DNA of 64,000 bases from Psychrobacter sp. BI730. Its GTDB lineage: Bacteria; Pseudomonadota; Gammaproteobacteria; Pseudomonadales; Moraxellaceae. The stretch is taken from positions 80,628-144,627 of the forward strand of contig NZ_JAATTV010000009.1 of NCBI RefSeq assembly GCF_013414195.1, in the 5' to 3' direction. Position numbers and translations under genes: made by a program. Numbering within the stretch: the first letter of the stretch is position 1; the number at the start of each line of letters is the position of its first letter. Below the pieces are notes generated by a model. The model searched no databases. It saw only the letters and a list, made by a program, of their open reading frames with translations, and was not told where the DNA came from. This document shows positions 47,665 to 56,303 of the stretch, piece by piece.

Positions 47665-49881
47665 CTATGTCGTGCTATCAGCTGTATCAAATGATTCTGC
47701 CAGTATGACATCACCATCCTCGCGAGTAATCATCACAGTCGCTGAGCGAGGTATACTACCACCAGCGACAGCGCCCCATGTGTTGCCTGGATGCTGAATA
47801 TTGATAAACAGCGTCTTAAAATCTGGTGCCATAGTGATACCTGTTACTTCGCATCCTTCAGGACCGACAAAGAATCGTTTGATATTATCATTGCTGGCAG
47901 ATATGCCAACTCGGGTTGACTGCCCTGCCGATGTGGTCGTCATCGACCCATCACTGACCTTGCCTGGCAGAGCCGCGAGCAACATACAGCTACTAGTATC
48001 GGTGTAAGCGCCGTCATCTGTCTGAATCCATAAGACACCGCGCGGGTCAAAATACAGTCCATCAGGTGAAGAGAAGTCATTATTGTCATTTAGCTGAGAT
48101 AAGTTTTCTGCCGATAAATCACTTGGCGCACCAAATAGATAGATATCCCACTCAAAGCTCGTTGCAGCATGGTCGCCGCCTGCTTCTGCCCAGCGAATAA
48201 TGTGACCATTGTCATTACCAAGCGCTTTTCCGTTTGATTGATAGCTACGCGGATTGGAGGCTGAGACAGGCTGGTCGTCACGTACGCCGCGATATTTGTT
48301 ATTGGTCAATGTCACATAGACATCACCCGTCATAGGACTGACCGATACCCATTCAGGTCGATCCATCTTAGTAGCACCAGCGGCATCGGCAGCTGCACGG
48401 GCAAAGACCAATACTTCATCTTGTCCATTGAATGGCAGTACACTATTAAAAGCATCCAGTCCATTTTGACCATGGACGAGAGCTTTCCATTCACCGCTAC
48501 CGTCCTCATTAAATACCGCCACGTATAGCGTGCCGTCATTCAGATATTTGTCACCTGCTTTTAGTCCGCCGCCGATGTCCGAGTTTGACCACATTGCTTT
48601 GGAGACAAACTTATAAATATACTCACCTCGGGCGTCATCACCCATATAGAACACCACTGGTTTGCCTTGCTCAACAGGAGCATACGCGCAGTTTTCATGA
48701 GCGAATCGGCCCAGTGCAGTGCGTTTCTGCGGTATAGAGTTTTGGTCAAATGGGTCAATCTCAGTAATATAACCAAAAGTGTTGAAGCCATAGCGATAAT
48801 CTTCAGCAGCACTGGCACCAACAGCGGTCATGTCCCAGCGTGAGAACTCGTCTGCTATTTTGGCATCCTTTGCCTCTGGGGTATGCCATAGATACTCCCA
48901 TCCTGGGAAGTCCTCCACCGCACCGTAGCGCTCGCGCGCATAGTTATCACCAGCGCTCAATTGGCTGGCATCTTGTCCACGGGCAAACACCCCCAAGAAG
49001 TTCTCTTCGGTAGTCAGATAAGTACCCCAAGGTGACAGACCTGCGCCGCAATTGTTATTGATACCGCGAGTCTGATAGCCTGTCGGATCAAACTTGGTCT
49101 TGACCAGAGCAGAGCCTGCCACAGGGCCAGCCAATTGCGCTGTTGTACTACTGGTGATACGGCGATTGTATTTAGAATCAGGTACCATCTCATAACCCAT
49201 ACCATCTGCACGGCGAGTTAACTCAACGACTGAGACCCCATGACAGTTGACTTCACGGCGTACATCGCTCGCGAGACGGCGGTTTTGAAAAATAGGTGCA
49301 GCATTGTTATCTTGGGTGACGTAATAGCCAAATGGGCTAAGCTCACTGCTATTGACGTATTCATGGTTCATGACTAGCAAGCTATTTTCTGACGCTTTGG
49401 CATCGTAAGCGTTACCGTTTTTGCCAAAGAACCACATTCCATCATGGTTGTCACCCATACGCCATTCAAACGACTCTGCTGATTGCTCACGATTGTCTTT
49501 CCAATCCTCAATACCAGAGTTCAGCGGTGTACCCAGCGGTAATATCATCTCTGCCTTGTAGCCCGCTGCTACGGTCATCGTATCAGCTGTTGAATGCGCG
49601 ACTGCTTCAAACTTTAGGGTATCAGGACGCTTTAGATCACCTTGTGCAGGGATAGCGGCATTATTGTCATCACCAACAATACTGCTATCATCGTCTTCAC
49701 TACAACCGACCAAAGGTAATGCGCCAAAAAATGCAGCAGCCGTCAACCCTGTGCCACCCTTTAAGATACTACGGCGGTTCAATCGACGATTGATAATCGT
49801 CTGAAAGTCAGTATTATTAGTAGGATTGGAGTCTTCAACCACTTCGTGGGCAAGCGTTCGCTCATTGTTCAATAATGTCAT
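47665..49881 (-). CDS. phoX: PhoX family phosphatase, Tat-exported lipoprotein
   Basis: A 738-residue member of the PhoX/DUF839 family of alkaline phosphatases, which release phosphate from organic phosphates using Ca and Fe cofactors. The N-terminus has a twin-arginine motif (R36-R37-SILKG) about 35 residues in, a hydrophobic stretch, and the lipobox LVGC at C60, so it appears to be a Tat-secreted lipoprotein. Family blocks include LLVMNHEYVN, NNCGAGLSPWGTYLTTEENF and FSSPDGLYFDPRGVLWIQTD. AGGTGA precedes the ATG. A Pho box 125 bases upstream indicates PhoB control. It ends at its own terminator. Confidence 0.9.
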   Translation of the reverse strand: MTLLNNERTLAHEVVEDSNPTNNTDFQTIINRRLNRRSILKGGTGLTAAAFFGALPLVGCSEDDDSSIVGDDNNAAIPAQGDLKRPDTLKFEAVAHSTADTMTVAAGYKAEMILPLGTPLNSGIEDWKDNREQSAESFEWRMGDNHDGMWFFGKNGNAYDAKASENSLLVMNHEYVNSSELSPFGYYVTQDNNAAPIFQNRRLASDVRREVNCHGVSVVELTRRADGMGYEMVPDSKYNRRITSSTTAQLAGPVAGSALVKTKFDPTGYQTRGINNNCGAGLSPWGTYLTTEENFLGVFARGQDASQLSAGDNYARERYGAVEDFPGWEYLWHTPEAKDAKIADEFSRWDMTAVGASAAEDYRYGFNTFGYITEIDPFDQNSIPQKRTALGRFAHENCAYAPVEQGKPVVFYMGDDARGEYIYKFVSKAMWSNSDIGGGLKAGDKYLNDGTLYVAVFNEDGSGEWKALVHGQNGLDAFNSVLPFNGQDEVLVFARAAADAAGATKMDRPEWVSVSPMTGDVYVTLTNNKYRGVRDDQPVSASNPRSYQSNGKALGNDNGHIIRWAEAGGDHAATSFEWDIYLFGAPSDLSAENLSQLNDNNDFSSPDGLYFDPRGVLWIQTDDGAYTDTSSCMLLAALPGKVSDGSMTTTSAGQSTRVGISASNDNIKRFFVGPEGCEVTGITMAPDFKTLFINIQHPGNTWGAVAGGSIPRSATVMITREDGDVILAESFDTADSTT

Positions 49882-49983
49882 TATCAGTCACCTTGCTGTT
49901 AGGCTAGATTGGCAGAGAGTTGATCGCGGCTTTATCATTACGACCACAAAAATACGAATTCCGCTTAAGTCTACTCAACCTTT

Positions 49984-50023
49984 ATGACAGCACGCTGAAC
50001 AATAGGTGACAAACTGATGACAA
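49984..50023 (-). promoter_or_regulatory. Pho box (PhoB-binding repeats) upstream of phoX
   Basis: On the minus strand TTGTCATCAGTTTGTCAC (50006-50023) contains two 7-base PhoB half-sites separated by four bases, as in the consensus CTGTCAT-N4-CTGTCAY. A further exact CTGTCAT (49984-49990) falls on the same 11-base period two units on, with a degenerate unit between. The position is 103-142 bases before the phoX start. Confidence 0.8.
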
Positions 50024-50121
50024 TCGAATGTACTGACGATTATTGAAAAATAGAATGATTAGATAGCTAGCATTGTTTGGCCGTTAGCAAATTTTAGAAA
50101 TAAATATAAAGTCTTAAAAGC

Positions 50122-50151
50122 AAAAACCCCAAGCAATTGCTCAGGGTTTTT
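50122..50151 (-). terminator. Terminator of the FAH-family gene
   Basis: AAAAACCC(C)...GGGTTTTT arms with an inner GCAATTGC palindrome, about 28 bases after the stop codon of the gene at 50179. Confidence 0.8.
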
Positions 50152-50178
50152 AATATGCGTCTGTTATTGCAATCAAGC

Positions 50179-50895
50179 TCACTGTACTTGTGATACCCAC
50201 TCATGAGCACCCAGTTTTAGCTTAAGCTGATCGCCTGCTTGCAACACACCAACGCCGCTTGGCGTGCCAGTCATAATCACATCCCCTGCTTGCAAGCTGA
50301 AGGCGTGACTGATATTGACCAGTAATTCATAGACAGGAAATAGCATTAAGGCACTATCGCCATCTTGCGTTAATTTATCATTGATAGATAGCTGATACTG
50401 TACATTCTGCAGATTGCCAAACGCTTGTGGGTCGAGCCAATCAGCAAGCACGCAGGCTCCGTCAAAACACTTAGCACGCTCCCACGGATGACCTTTTTCT
50501 TTTAGCTTGCTTTGCAAATCACGCAAGGTCAAATCCAGTCCCAATGTCACGCCACCAATCGCTTGCTGAGCTTGCTCAACTGTCGCCATAGATAAGTCAG
50601 CTGATAATTGAATACATAACTCGGCCTCGTAGTGAGTCTCACCAAATAACTCTGGACTTGGGCGAACCACATCACTACGAATAGAGACCACTGAAGACGC
50701 AGGCTTCATAAATAGTATCGGCGTGGTTGGTACTTCATTGCCCAACTCTGCAGCATGTGCCGCATAGTTGCGACCAACACAGACGACTTTACCAATAGAA
50801 GCACGCAATCTTTCATTATGATTGATAGCGCCCTGCTCAGCATTGACACCAGCTGCAATGGCGTTCGCTAGTGACTCGTGTGGTGATTGGCTCAT
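50179..50895 (-). CDS. Fumarylacetoacetate hydrolase family protein
   Basis: A 238-residue FAH-fold protein with the metal-binding pattern ETHYEAELCIQL (the H/E-x-E triad) and, further on, GVTLGLDLTLRDLQ. The opening KVVCVGRNYAAHAAELGNEVP is typical of the YcgM/FAHD1 subgroup (acylpyruvase or oxaloacetate decarboxylase), not of true fumarylacetoacetase. GGGAGAG precedes the ATG. It stands alone between phoX and an amino-acid ABC transporter operon. The exact substrate is not determined. Confidence 0.88.
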   Translation of the reverse strand: MSQSPHESLANAIAAGVNAEQGAINHNERLRASIGKVVCVGRNYAAHAAELGNEVPTTPILFMKPASSVVSIRSDVVRPSPELFGETHYEAELCIQLSADLSMATVEQAQQAIGGVTLGLDLTLRDLQSKLKEKGHPWERAKCFDGACVLADWLDPQAFGNLQNVQYQLSINDKLTQDGDSALMLFPVYELLVNISHAFSLQAGDVIMTGTPSGVGVLQAGDQLKLKLGAHEWVSQVQ

Positions 50896-51003
50896 ACTAA
50901 ACTCTCCCTGTAAATGATGGCTATTTTATCAGCAGTCCATACTATGCTGTCTACAGTGACTTTGACGATTTTTAGTTGCTAACTGCTATTTGCTAACTGC
51001 TCA

Positions 51004-51729
51004 CTATGGAATCGTGTTGGTCACGACATCTGGTGGTACATAACTGGCGTGGCGGTTCATACGTTTTTCAAACATTCTAAAGCTAAACAAGATAACCCAC
51101 GACAGCAATAAATAGACGATACCAGCGGCAAAGAATAGCTCCATCAAGGTATAGGTACGCGCACTAATCGTACGAGCCACACCTGTGATATCCATCAATG
51201 CAATAGTTGAAGCGAGCGCACTACCTTTTAGCATAAAGATAACTTCGTTACTGTACGCTGGAATCACAATACCAAATGCGCGCGGCAACGTAACCCGTGT
51301 TAGCTTTTGCCATTTTGACATGCCAAGCGCATCAGCAGCTTCAAGCTCTCCAATAGGAATCGTCTGAATCGCACCGCGTATAATTTCGGCTAGATAAGCA
51401 CTGGTATTCAGGGTAAAGGCGATGATGGCACACCAATATGCTTGGCTAAGTACCGGCTCCCACAAGAACGACTCGCGTACGGCCTCAAATTGACCTAAAC
51501 CGTAATAAATCAGGAATATCTGTACCAATAGCGGCGTACCACGGAAAAAGAAAATATACAGAAACGGTAGTATCTGTACCACCCAATTCTTAGACAGTCG
51601 TAACAACGCCAACACCAAACCAAACAGCAATCCAATCACACCTGAAAACAAAACCAGCTGTACGGTCAATACCGCGCCGCCTAGTAAATCAGGGATATGG
51701 TCAAAAATGACCTGCCAATTCCAATCCAT
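51004..51729 (-). CDS. Basic amino-acid-type ABC transporter, permease (ArtM/HisM-like)
   Basis: A 241-residue permease with about five membrane helices and the EAA loop EIIRGAIQTIPIGELEAADALGMS. GGAGAGA precedes the ATG. It begins 12 bases after the partner permease and pairs with it. The substrate class (lysine, arginine, ornithine or histidine) follows from the family of the three binding proteins upstream. Confidence 0.9.
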   Translation of the reverse strand: MDWNWQVIFDHIPDLLGGAVLTVQLVLFSGVIGLLFGLVLALLRLSKNWVVQILPFLYIFFFRGTPLLVQIFLIYYGLGQFEAVRESFLWEPVLSQAYWCAIIAFTLNTSAYLAEIIRGAIQTIPIGELEAADALGMSKWQKLTRVTLPRAFGIVIPAYSNEVIFMLKGSALASTIALMDITGVARTISARTYTLMELFFAAGIVYLLLSWVILFSFRMFEKRMNRHASYVPPDVVTNTIP

Positions 51730-51741
51730 AGTATCTCTCCT

Positions 51742-52476
51742 CTACCCTATGGTCGATTGACTGTGAGTGGATTGACGGCTTATCTTTTTGGCATAGCGTG
51801 CCGCAGGATTGGCGCGCCACTCAAGCCACATCATAAAGCCAGTAATCAACATGGTCAGACCCAAATAAATAATCGCTGCTGCCATATAAAAGGTAAATGG
51901 CTGCTGTGTAGACTGTGCCGCACGCGATGACTGATACATGATGTCTTTGAGACCCACGACCGATACCAATGCGGTATCTTTGAGCAGTACCAGAAACAGA
52001 TTACCCAAACCTGGCAAAGCAATCTGCCACACTTGCGGCAAAGTGATGCGATAAAAAGTCTGAAAAGGACGCATACCAATCGCTTGCGCAGCCTCTCGCT
52101 GCCCTACTGGAATCTCTTGAATGGACATGCGAAAAATTTCAGTCGCATACGCACCAAAAGCAATAGACAGTGCCATGACACCACCCCAAAAAGCGCTAAT
52201 CTCGACATAGTCGTTATAGCCGAACTTTTTGAGGATGCTCATCAATAAGATAGAGCCGCCATAATAAATAAAGAGCACCAATAGCAGCTCAGGAATACCG
52301 CGCATCGTCGCAGTATAGACAGTCGCAAGTTTACGCAGCAACCAGATATTGGACATCTTTGCGGTTGCGCCGAGCAAGCCTAAAGCCAAACCAATGATTA
52401 AACTGGTCACAGCTAGCTGTATGGTGACGGTAGCGCCGCTTAATAAAAGCGCGCCAAATCCTTGTAAGTCAAACAC
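51742..52476 (-). CDS. Basic amino-acid-type ABC transporter, permease (ArtQ/HisQ-like)
   Basis: A 244-residue permease with about five membrane helices and the EAA loop EIFRMSIQEIPVGQREAAQAIGMR. The start is GTG at 52476; no ATG fits the family N-terminus (MFDLQGFGALLLSGATVTIQ). It is the first of the two permease genes. A gap of about 600 bases containing a terminator and a MITE-like element separates it from the binding-protein genes, so it probably has its own promoter or depends on readthrough. Confidence 0.9.
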   Translation of the reverse strand: MFDLQGFGALLLSGATVTIQLAVTSLIIGLALGLLGATAKMSNIWLLRKLATVYTATMRGIPELLLVLFIYYGGSILLMSILKKFGYNDYVEISAFWGGVMALSIAFGAYATEIFRMSIQEIPVGQREAAQAIGMRPFQTFYRITLPQVWQIALPGLGNLFLVLLKDTALVSVVGLKDIMYQSSRAAQSTQQPFTFYMAAAIIYLGLTMLITGFMMWLEWRANPAARYAKKISRQSTHSQSTIG

Positions 52477-52508
52477 GATTATCCACTCAGTCTCTTTATA
52501 TTAGCAAT

Positions 52509-52682
52509 TAAGGCATGTCTTCAATTCAATCGATAGACATCTAAATGGTTTAAAAACGGCTAAATCTTGCCAAACGGCGTCAAATAGCTGACTAATATCT
52601 AGATATTATTTGCGCTATTTTCCTTGTTTGACTGCAATTTATCTCATTTTTATTACCATTTTTAAAATGAAGACACGCCCTA
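52509..52682 (-). mobile_element. Miniature inverted-repeat element (MITE-like), 174 bp, no transposase
   Basis: The ends are inverted repeats TAAGGCATGTCTTC (left) and, as reverse complement of the right end, TAGGGCGTGTCTTC, 12 of 14 identical. The centre holds a perfect 16-base palindrome TAATATCTAGATATTA (52593-52608), and the inner arms are partly complementary (AAATGG/CCATTT). The outer TA at each end is compatible with TA target duplication of Tc1/IS630-type transposases. There is no coding capacity. It sits 33 bases upstream of the GTG start of the permease gene at 52476, so it may carry that gene's promoter or a hairpin affecting it. Confidence 0.65.
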
Positions 52683-53000
52683 GCAAAATATGAGTTAAAA
52701 GAATCAGCATCAATAGCTGAACGCGGCAAAACACCGTATTTTATACCAAATCAATAGGGATGGTCGGCGTCAAAAAATGACGTCAGAAGAATACGATTAA
52801 CGCTGCGATAATTGACACAGTAGAAATGAGCGCTGATTTTATCATATTCACTCGCCGTGATGTTAATACTGACGCGTAAAAGCTGCGCCTAAACCGTACT
52901 TAAACAGACACTTGCCTCTAGAGACATACAATCAGCCGACTAAATTTGAGCAAAATTGATAGGCGGCTATTATGTATATTCGTTGCTATAACGACAAATA

Positions 53001-53034
53001 AAAAAGGACATCACCATGAAGGCGATATCCTTTT
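53001..53034 (-). terminator. Terminator after the three binding-protein genes
   Basis: Arms AAAGGACATCACC and GGCGATATCCTTT pair with two G-T wobbles around a short loop, and the minus strand ends in a T run. It lies 58 bases beyond the stop of the last binding-protein gene. Confidence 0.78.
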
Positions 53035-53091
53035 ATTGATCAAAACACGATTTTTTGACTGCTGTCTTTGACTACTATTAGCTATTCGCTA

Positions 53092-54039
53092 TTAACTAAC
53101 GTTTTCTGTCGCTGGTTGGTCGGCAGTATTTGTATCTGTGCCTGTATTTGCGTCTTCATCAACTGTGCTCGTTGCAGACGCTGGCACCGCAAAGTACTTT
53201 TGATTGATTTTATCGTAAGTACCATTAGCTTTTATATTAGCAAGAGACTGATTGATCTTTGCTTGTAGCGGATCGCCTGGGCGTACTGCTATGGCAAAGT
53301 TATCATTGATATCGATCTCATCACCTTTTAGCGCATATTTGCTACCAGCATTTGAGCTCAGCCATTCTATCGCAGGCAGCTTATCAGAAATCATCGCATC
53401 GACACGGTTTGAACCAAGATCCAAAAACGCATTGCTCAACGTATCATAAAGCTTCATATCGGCTTTTGGATACGTGTCTTCTAGCCACTGCGATGAGATA
53501 GTTGAACGCTGTGCAGCAATAGAATACGAGTCGATATCGCTGTTGTTACTAGGGTCAAAGCTGCTGTCTTTTTTGGCCAAAAAAACCAAGGCATTGCTAA
53601 AGTACGGATCGGTAAAGCTCACCTGCTGCGAACGCTCTGGAGTAACGGACATCGCGGCTACGATTGCATCGTATTTACCTGCTTTTAGGCCAGGGATAAT
53701 ACCGTCCCAGTCCTGCGCTACAATCTCACAGGTCACCTGCATATCCGCACAGAGTGCATTTGCTATCTCAACATCAAAACCACCCAGTGTCCCATCGGCA
53801 TTGGTATAGTTAAAAGGTGCATAGGCCCCTTCTGTACCGATGCGTAATACATCACCTGTAGACGCTGCCGTTGTTTTGGTAGCCTCTGGATTGGTATCAG
53901 CTGCACTCTCTTGGCTATTGCTACAGCCAGCAACGGTAAAGGCCGTCGCTAGTGCGAGCAATGACATAGACAGACGACTGGCTACAGTAATGTTAGATTT
54001 GCCAGTCGTGGTACAGATTGGGGCACAATGGTTGCTCAT
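53092..54039 (-). CDS. Amino-acid ABC transporter substrate-binding lipoprotein 1 (ArtJ/HisJ family)
   Basis: A 315-residue family 3 solute-binding protein. AAGGATGATC places the start at ATG 54039, with another ATG two codons before it. A long signal peptide (about 40 residues) ends at the lipobox TVAGC. The binding domain shows RIGTEGAYAPFNYTNADGTLGGFDVEIANALC, QDWDGIIPGLKAGKYD and AMSVTPERSQQVSFTDPYF. Beyond the domain is an Asp/Thr/Asn-rich tail of about 28 residues not seen in E. coli homologues. It is the third of three consecutive paralogous binding-protein genes served by one ATPase and one permease pair. Confidence 0.9.
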   Translation of the reverse strand: MSNHCAPICTTTGKSNITVASRLSMSLLALATAFTVAGCSNSQESAADTNPEATKTTAASTGDVLRIGTEGAYAPFNYTNADGTLGGFDVEIANALCADMQVTCEIVAQDWDGIIPGLKAGKYDAIVAAMSVTPERSQQVSFTDPYFSNALVFLAKKDSSFDPSNNSDIDSYSIAAQRSTISSQWLEDTYPKADMKLYDTLSNAFLDLGSNRVDAMISDKLPAIEWLSSNAGSKYALKGDEIDINDNFAIAVRPGDPLQAKINQSLANIKANGTYDKINQKYFAVPASATSTVDEDANTGTDTNTADQPATENVS

Positions 54040-54111
54040 GATCATCCTTGGTTTTTTCTTGAGTAAACAACACGTCTTTAAACAACAGCAGTAAAACTGC
54101 TAGATATCGTA

Positions 54112-55008
54112 TTAGTTAGCTGGCGCTTCTTCTTCAGCGACCATTACTTCTTCGACACTATCAGTTGTTGCTACCGCTTTTTGTGCTGCAGCCGTTGAGC
54201 TAGTACCAAAGTAGCTACCCGTGATTTGATCATAGGTGCCGTTGTCTTTTAGTTCAGCCAATGCTGCATTGAATTTAGCAATTAACGGATCGCCTTTACG
54301 GAAAGCAATACCCATTGCATCATCATTGGTGCTGATTTCTTCACCTTTGACTTCGTAGCCTTTGCCTGCGTCTGTTTTTAACCAGTCAATACCTGTGACT
54401 TTGTCAGACATCATACCGCGCACGCGACCTGAGGTCAGATCTAAATAAGCATTGTCTTGCGTATCGTATAGTTTGATATCAGCATCTGCATGCTCGTCTT
54501 GTAGGTATTGCGAGGCAACAGTTGAGCGCTGTGAGGCAATTGGTAGACCTGTTAGTGACTCAACGCTTAAGTCATCACCTTTTTTACCGATCAAGATGAT
54601 ACCGCTATGGAAGTAAGGATCACTGAAATCAACCACTTCTTTACGCTCAGGCGTGATCGACATACCTGCGATAGCTGCATCAAATTTCTGTGCGTTAAGC
54701 CCTGGAATCAAACCATCCCAATCTTGAGAGATGACTTCACACTCAGCTTTCATTTGTGCACATAGTGCGTCAACCAGCTCAATCTCGTAACCAATCAGCT
54801 TGCCATCTGCATCAGTGTAACTGAAAGGCTTGTAGCTTGATTCTGTCGCAATTTTGATATTTAAAGGCGCTTCAGTAGCGGTATCAGCTTCAGCATTTTC
54901 TGCTGGTGCTGAGCTATTGTTGCAACCTGCCAGCATTAGCATTGCTGCGCTAAGCGGTGCTAGCCACAATGCTTTTTTGCTCATTGATGATGTCATTGAA
55001 ATTGTCAT
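54112..55008 (-). CDS. Amino-acid ABC transporter substrate-binding lipoprotein 2 (ArtJ/HisJ family)
   Basis: A 298-residue family 3 binding protein with AAGGAA before the ATG and a signal peptide ending at the lipobox LMLAGC. The same core blocks as its neighbours appear in altered form: KIATESSYKPFSYTDADGKLIGYEIELVDALC, QDWDGLIPGLNAQKFD and GMSITPERKEVVDFSDPYF. The changed opening (ESSYKPFSY against EGAYAPFNY) suggests a different ligand preference. It has its own C-terminal Ala/Glu/Val-rich tail of about 30 residues. A 72-base spacer separates it from the next binding-protein gene. Confidence 0.9.
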   Translation of the reverse strand: MTISMTSSMSKKALWLAPLSAAMLMLAGCNNSSAPAENAEADTATEAPLNIKIATESSYKPFSYTDADGKLIGYEIELVDALCAQMKAECEVISQDWDGLIPGLNAQKFDAAIAGMSITPERKEVVDFSDPYFHSGIILIGKKGDDLSVESLTGLPIASQRSTVASQYLQDEHADADIKLYDTQDNAYLDLTSGRVRGMMSDKVTGIDWLKTDAGKGYEVKGEEISTNDDAMGIAFRKGDPLIAKFNAALAELKDNGTYDQITGSYFGTSSTAAAQKAVATTDSVEEVMVAEEEAPAN

Positions 55009-55160
55009 AAGTTTTATTCCTTAATATATTTACCAGCTGTATCGTCAATCACTGCTTGCTGATTTATGCTTATAAACACTGTTTATTTGAAACATGCCCA
55101 GTTTTAAGCATTACTTGCATCAAACATTATTTGTTCTAAGCATAAATCTTCAGTGAGTCA

Positions 55161-55961
55161 TTATTGACCAAAGTTCATCTGCTCAAGACGTGCAAGCTCA
55201 CCGTTACTACGGATTTCGCTCAATGCTTTGTCAAAGTCAGCTTTGAGTGAGTCACCTTTACGTACAGCAATGGCAATATTGTCATCGTTATCAATTTCAT
55301 CACCAACGATACCGAAGCCCGCTGCGTTTTCTGCTAACCATGATTTGGCAGAAACTTTTTCAGCCAATACTGCATCGCTACGACCAGATTTTAGATCTAG
55401 ATAGGCATTGTCATAGTTGTCATACAACTGAACGGTGTTGCCTTCTTTGCCTTCGTAGTTATCCTGTAGATAAGCACCTGGCGTAGTAGAGCGTTGACCA
55501 CCAAGCGTTGCGTCTTTGATCGCCATAGGATCAAAACCACCATCCGTATTGGTTAGCCATACCATTGTATTGGCAAAGTACGGCTCGCTGAAATCAACTT
55601 TTTCTTGACGCTCAGCGGTGATAGACATACCTGCAATCACAGCATCATATTTTTGTGCCAATAGACCTGGGATAATACCGTCCCAATCCTGTGCAACGAT
55701 TTCACACTTGGCTTGCATTTGATCACACAAGGCATTGGCAACATCGATATCAAAACCTGCCAAGCTGCCGTCGGCGTTGGTGTAGTTGAATGGAGGGTAA
55801 GCGCCTTCGGTGGCGATACGAATGGTTTTACCAGTGGTTTCTGCTGCAGGGGCGTCAGCGTTGGTATCGGTTGTTTCATCGGCAGGTTGGCTACAAGCGC
55901 TCAACATCAATGCAGCAGTAACGGTCATCGATGACCACAATAGGCGAGAATTCGACATCAT
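55161..55961 (-). CDS. Amino-acid ABC transporter substrate-binding lipoprotein 3 (ArtJ/HisJ family)
   Basis: A 266-residue family 3 binding protein; AAGGAACGT precedes the double ATG (55961 or 55958). The signal peptide ends at the lipobox LMLSAC, followed by an Asp/Ala/Thr-rich linker. Core blocks are RIATEGAYPPFNYTNADGSLAGFDIDVANALC, QDWDGIIPGLLAQKYD and AGMSITAERQEKVDFSEPYF, closer to copy 1 than to copy 2. It lacks the C-terminal tail of the other two. It is the first of the three in transcription order, 342 bases downstream of the ATPase gene. Confidence 0.9.
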   Translation of the reverse strand: MMSNSRLLWSSMTVTAALMLSACSQPADETTDTNADAPAAETTGKTIRIATEGAYPPFNYTNADGSLAGFDIDVANALCDQMQAKCEIVAQDWDGIIPGLLAQKYDAVIAGMSITAERQEKVDFSEPYFANTMVWLTNTDGGFDPMAIKDATLGGQRSTTPGAYLQDNYEGKEGNTVQLYDNYDNAYLDLKSGRSDAVLAEKVSAKSWLAENAAGFGIVGDEIDNDDNIAIAVRKGDSLKADFDKALSEIRSNGELARLEQMNFGQ

Positions 55962-56303
55962 ACGTTCCTTAAATTCTGATGGGTTTTACATAAGTTTTTG
56001 ACAGGATTTTCTGACTTAGGGTGCTGATATTTTGTTCTCTGACGTCCCTGCCAGACAAGCAATATAGATAGCAGAATAACAAGCAGCCACGAGACATGAC
56101 GGCCTATAAACCTTTTGATAATACCTGAGTAAAATATCAAAAACAAACGTTTTGCATACTCATAGTTATCATCGGGCAATAAACAGTCAACAATGGTTAC
56201 GTTATAGTGATTTTACGTTTGGCAGGATAAATGGTGGCAAGCGTGTTGCCACCATCTGTATTGGACATGATATTAGACATGATACTAGGCAAAAAACTAA
56301 TAA
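55962..56303. other. Spacer between the ABC ATPase and the first binding-protein gene
   Basis: About 340 bases with a perfect 10-bp hairpin ATGGTGGCAA/TTGCCACCAT (56231-56255) without a good T run. It may limit readthrough so that the binding proteins are expressed from their own promoter. An open frame of 73 codons on the minus strand begins with TTG and is not supported. Confidence 0.6.

Larger units (their letters stand above)
52477..53091. other. Long spacer between the permease pair and the binding-protein genes
   Basis: About 615 bases without a gene. It contains a 174-bp MITE-like element (52509-52682) next to the permease start and the terminator of the binding-protein unit (53001-53034). 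The middle part (52683-53000) shows no coding frame with support and no copy of the ~105-bp repeat. Confidence 0.7.

Noticed and set aside
52683..53000. Further copy of the ~105-bp repeat near 52797 (ATTAACGCTGCGATAATTGACAC)
   Set aside because: Only a short stretch around TTAACGCTG resembles the core; the flanking blocks and terminal repeats are missing.
55958..56179. 73-codon minus-strand frame with one hydrophobic stretch, upstream of the first binding-protein gene
   Set aside because: It begins with TTG, has no ribosome-binding site, and overlaps the start of the binding-protein gene; probably leader sequence.
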